DNA of 64,000 nucleotides. It comes from Solirubrobacteraceae bacterium. GTDB lineage: Bacteria; Actinomycetota; Thermoleophilia; Solirubrobacterales; Solirubrobacteraceae. Under the pieces are notes generated by a model. That model had not been told where the DNA came from. It saw only the letters and a list, made by a program, of their open reading frames with translations, and did no database searches. The position numbers and the translations under genes were made by a program. Positions within the stretch are counted from its first letter, which is position 1. Each line of letters opens with the position of its first letter. Positions 61,496 to 64,000 of this stretch are shown here, in pieces. The stretch covers positions 38,631 through 102,630 of the forward strand of contig JAJCYD010000029.1 of NCBI GenBank assembly GCA_029263125.1. Reading direction: 5' to 3'.

Positions 61496-63820
61496 ATGGT
61501 CGCCACCTCCCAGCATCCCGCCGGTCACCGGTCCTGGGCGGCGCCCGGCACCCGCCGGCGCGCCCCGAGCCTCGGCCGGATCGTGGTCGCGGTCGCCTTC
61601 GCGCTCGCGACCGCCGCGGCCGCATGGGTCGCGTCCGCCGCGTTCGCGGCCGCGGCGCTCGCCGCAGAGTGCCATGCCGCCCAGCCCGCCTGCCCGTACA
61701 CGAGCAACTCCCAGATCGGCCAGCGCGGCGGCGGCGTACTGCGCTTCCCGCAGACGGTGGCCGTCGGCCCCGACGGCCTGATCTACGTCGGCGACCAGTC
61801 CTCGAGCGTCGTGCAGGTCTTCACGGCCGACGGCACCTTCGTGCGCGAGATCGGCATCGCGGGGCGCCGCCCCGGCGAGCTCGGCGCGGTGGGCGCGATC
61901 GCCGTCGCGGGCGACAACACGCTGTTCGTCGCCGAGGGGACCGACCGCATCGACCGCTTCGACCCCTCGGGGAAGCTCATCCAGTCCTTCGGGCGCCGCG
62001 GCGACGGCGTCGGCGAGTTTCACTTCGGCGCCGGCGGCGGCAACGACGCGCCCGCGGGCGGTGGGCTGGCGGTCTCGGGCAACCTGCTGTTCGTCGCCGA
62101 CAGCTTCAACGACCGCATCCAGCGCTTCAACCTCGACGGTAGCGGCGGCGCCGAGATCGTCTCCCCCGGCACGCTCGCCTATCCGCGCGGCCTGGCGGTG
62201 CGCAAGACCCGGCTGCTGGTCGCCGACGACAAGAACCACCGGATCGCGGTGTTCGACACGGGCGGGCGGCTGCTGCGCACGTTCGCGCGCGGACCGGGCT
62301 CGGAGGGCGGGCAGCTCAACGCGCCCTTCGGGATCGCCGTCGACGGACCCGGCCGGGTGTTCGTCGCCGACGACCTCAACCACCGCATCGTGCGCTTCGG
62401 CCCGAAGTCCAAGTACCGCTACAAGGCGCGCTGGGGCTCCTACGGCACGTCTCCCGGCAAGCTGGCCTACCCGCGGGCGGTGGCCGTCGATCCGCAGGGC
62501 ACGCTCTATGTCACCAACACCGGCAACGACCGCATCGACGTGTTTGATCGCGGCGGCGAGCTCAAGCGCTCATTCGGCGCGTCGGGTCGCGCGACGGGAC
62601 AGTTCAACGCGCCGATGGGGATCGGCGTCGATGCCTCCGGCGTGCGCGCCGTCACCGACTCGGTCAACGGGCGCATCCAGCTGCTGCACCCCGACGGCTC
62701 GATCGCCGCCGTCTGGGGGTCCCCCGCGCCGGGACCGACGATCCTCCCCAACCCCGTCGACGTCGCCTTCGACTCGGCCGGAACGGCGTACGTGCTCGAT
62801 CGCAGGCGTGCGCGAATCATCGTCTTCGACCGCTCGACCGGCCTGCCCCGCCGCACGATCGCCTCGCAGGGCAGCGGCCCCGGCAAGCTGCGCGATCCCT
62901 CCGCGCTGGCGATCACCCCCGGCGGCACGATCTACGTGGCCGACACCGGCAACCGGCGCGTCGCGCGCTTCACGACCTCCGGCGACTACCTCGGCGCGCG
63001 CACCAACGCCGGTCCGGTCGTCGGCGTGGCGGTGACCCCTGACGGCTCCCGCGTCTACGTCAACGACAAGCGCTACATCCGGGTGTTCGACGCCTCCGGC
63101 GAAGAGATCGCCGAGTTCGGCGGGCTGGGACGCAAGCTCGGCAAGCTCGTCGCTCCGGCGCAGATCGCGCTCGACGCGGCCGGCAACCTGTGGGTTGCCG
63201 ACAAGGGCAACAACCGCATCCAGCAGTTCGGTCCCAACGGCGAGCGGCTGGGGACCTTCGGCTCTCGCGGAATCGCGCCCGGGCAGTTCATCAACCCCAC
63301 CGGCGTGAACGTCGACTGCCACGGCACGCTGACCGTGTCGGACTCCCAGAACAACCGCGTGCAGCAGTTCGCGCTCGCGGCAGCGGCCGTCACGCCGTGC
63401 GCCGCACTTGGCCCGCTCGGCACCCCGCCGCCGCCGAAGCTGCCCACGCTGCCGCTGCCGCTGGGACCGGATGTCAGCGTGAAGATCCTGCGGTCCAGCA
63501 AGCTGTTCTCCACGCGCAACCTCCCGCTGCGCGTGCGCTGCGACACGATCTGCGACGTCACCGCGACCGCCACGGTCACCGAGCGCACCAAGCCGCGCAA
63601 GCGCAAGCGCGCGGCGTCGGCCAGCCTGCGCAGCGTCAAGACGAAGCTGGCGGCGGGCGCCAGCAAGGTGGTGCGCCTGAAGCTGTCGCGCACGCAGGTG
63701 CGGCGGCTGCGCAAGCTCATGAAGGGCCGCCGCGGCCTGACCGTGACGATCCAGGTCACCGCGACGGCAGAGGCCGGCGAGCCGACGGCGGTCAGCCGCC
63801 GGCTCAAGGCTCGCGGCTGA
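61496..63820 (+). CDS. Secreted NHL-repeat beta-propeller protein
   Basis: A 774-residue exported protein. A signal or anchor (IVVAVAFALATAAAAWVASAAFAAAALA) is followed by two cysteines (ECHAAQPACP) and about ten NHL blades, each with a pattern such as QTVAVGPDGLIYVGDQSSSVVQVF or IALDAAGNLWVADKGNNRIQQF, covering about residues 75-640. These form one or two propellers. A C-terminal basic domain (residues about 650-774) ends in VQVTATAEAGEPTAVSRRLKARG. NHL proteins bind partners or carbohydrate at the cell surface. Residue counts of blades are by eye. The frame extends to GTG 61481, but ATG 61496 is more likely. Confidence 0.88.
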   Translation: MVATSQHPAGHRSWAAPGTRRRAPSLGRIVVAVAFALATAAAAWVASAAFAAAALAAECHAAQPACPYTSNSQIGQRGGGVLRFPQTVAVGPDGLIYVGDQSSSVVQVFTADGTFVREIGIAGRRPGELGAVGAIAVAGDNTLFVAEGTDRIDRFDPSGKLIQSFGRRGDGVGEFHFGAGGGNDAPAGGGLAVSGNLLFVADSFNDRIQRFNLDGSGGAEIVSPGTLAYPRGLAVRKTRLLVADDKNHRIAVFDTGGRLLRTFARGPGSEGGQLNAPFGIAVDGPGRVFVADDLNHRIVRFGPKSKYRYKARWGSYGTSPGKLAYPRAVAVDPQGTLYVTNTGNDRIDVFDRGGELKRSFGASGRATGQFNAPMGIGVDASGVRAVTDSVNGRIQLLHPDGSIAAVWGSPAPGPTILPNPVDVAFDSAGTAYVLDRRRARIIVFDRSTGLPRRTIASQGSGPGKLRDPSALAITPGGTIYVADTGNRRVARFTTSGDYLGARTNAGPVVGVAVTPDGSRVYVNDKRYIRVFDASGEEIAEFGGLGRKLGKLVAPAQIALDAAGNLWVADKGNNRIQQFGPNGERLGTFGSRGIAPGQFINPTGVNVDCHGTLTVSDSQNNRVQQFALAAAAVTPCAALGPLGTPPPPKLPTLPLPLGPDVSVKILRSSKLFSTRNLPLRVRCDTICDVTATATVTERTKPRKRKRAASASLRSVKTKLAAGASKVVRLKLSRTQVRRLRKLMKGRRGLTVTIQVTATAEAGEPTAVSRRLKARG

Positions 63821-63862
63821 CGTAGCGCCCGCGAGCGCTCCTATGCGGGTATGCCGCTACGT
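63820..63862. terminator. Nested hairpin between convergent genes
   Basis: ACGTAGCG (63820-63827) pairs with CGCTACGT (63855-63862), and CCCGC (63828-63832) with GCGGG (63845-63849), giving a 13-base-pair stem with a 5-base bulge. It overlaps the stop codon of the - strand gene. TTT follows on the + side, so it could end both transcripts. Confidence 0.65.
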
Positions 63863-64000
63863 TTGGCCTGCGCGTCGGACGCCGCAGCCGAGATCAACCC
63901 CAGACCCAACAACGCGACACCGTTGATCAGATGATTGAAGTTCTCCAGGTCATAACGACCGTCCATCCCGATGATCGTCAGGTTCGTCGGGCCAACGAAC
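63841..64000 (-). CDS. C-terminal part of a membrane protein, cut by the window edge
   Basis: The - strand frame is open from the window end to TAG at 63841-63843: 52 residues including FVGPTNLTIIGMDG, RYDLENFNHLINGVALLGLGL and ISAAASDAQAKR. A hydrophobic span (LINGVALLGLGLISAAA) ends the protein with a short polar tail. The family cannot be judged from this piece. Confidence 0.55.
   Translation of the reverse strand, partial: FVGPTNLTIIGMDGRYDLENFNHLINGVALLGLGLISAAASDAQAKRSGIPA

Overview
This 64 kb window is a very GC-rich, densely coded bacterial chromosome segment. Codon use, an actinobacterial-type LexA box (GAAC-N4-GTTC), a MeaA-type B12 mutase, a DnaE2/ImuB mutasome, a group 1h-like [NiFe]-hydrogenase small subunit and several exported Ig-like or NHL-repeat proteins all suggest an actinomycete. 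My best guess is the Thermoleophilia/Solirubrobacterales (Conexibacter- or Patulibacter-like), but this is inferred from protein character and not from a marker gene.

Layout. (1) 1-13 kb: a 5'-truncated ethylmalonyl/methylmalonyl-CoA mutase (meaA-like) and its MeaB GTPase; a CcdA-thioredoxin (DipZ-like) protein; glutamate dehydrogenase; GTP-dependent PEP carboxykinase; two exported proteins. (2) 13-28 kb: MaoC hydratase; an MFS exporter translationally coupled to a MerR regulator; a cluster of malyl-CoA lyase, succinyl-CoA-synthetase-like beta and alpha subunits and a FixX-like ferredoxin; SCP2-like protein, acyl-CoA dehydrogenase, acyl-CoA synthetase; a Doc toxin with a truncated antitoxin next to RidA; a YyaL-type thioredoxin-domain protein and an MMPL permease. 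(3) 28-32 kb: CDGSH protein, glutamine synthetase, an HxlR/AhpD-like pair and a membrane cytochrome c. (4) 32-45 kb: SOS and signalling. dnaE2, imuB and lexA each have their own LexA box; next come a DUF6504-like small gene, a pilin-like protein, a membrane PAS-GAF-PP2C-HATPase regulator coupled to a STAS protein, RNase P RNA, and tRNA-Leu(GAG). (5) 44.7-48.8 kb: a decayed accessory region with a vapBC module, fragments of a PIN toxin, a FetB-like permease and a secreted protein, two copies of a roughly 140-170 bp repeat, and an intact PAP2 phosphatase. (6) 48.8-64 kb: an ABC-2 type permease and lipoprotein divergent from a PadR regulator; a fused arginine-dihydrolase-like/ornithine aminotransferase with an Lrp regulator; an apparently orphan hydrogenase small subunit overlapping a PAS-GGDEF-EAL protein; a VOC protein; a conserved protein coupled to a phytoene-desaturase-like oxidoreductase; and an NHL beta-propeller protein.

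How the genes fit together. Mutase, MeaB, MaoC hydratase, malyl-CoA lyase, the CoA ligase pair, acyl-CoA enzymes and PEP carboxykinase are what a cell using acetyl-CoA through an ethylmalonyl-CoA or malyl-CoA route would need; that link is an inference. Glutamate dehydrogenase, glutamine synthetase and the arginine-to-ornithine-to-semialdehyde fusion handle nitrogen. The LexA-boxed genes form a dispersed SOS mutagenesis regulon. Starts were moved inward from the longest reading frames where a Shine-Dalgarno sequence, stop/start overlap or family alignment supported it.
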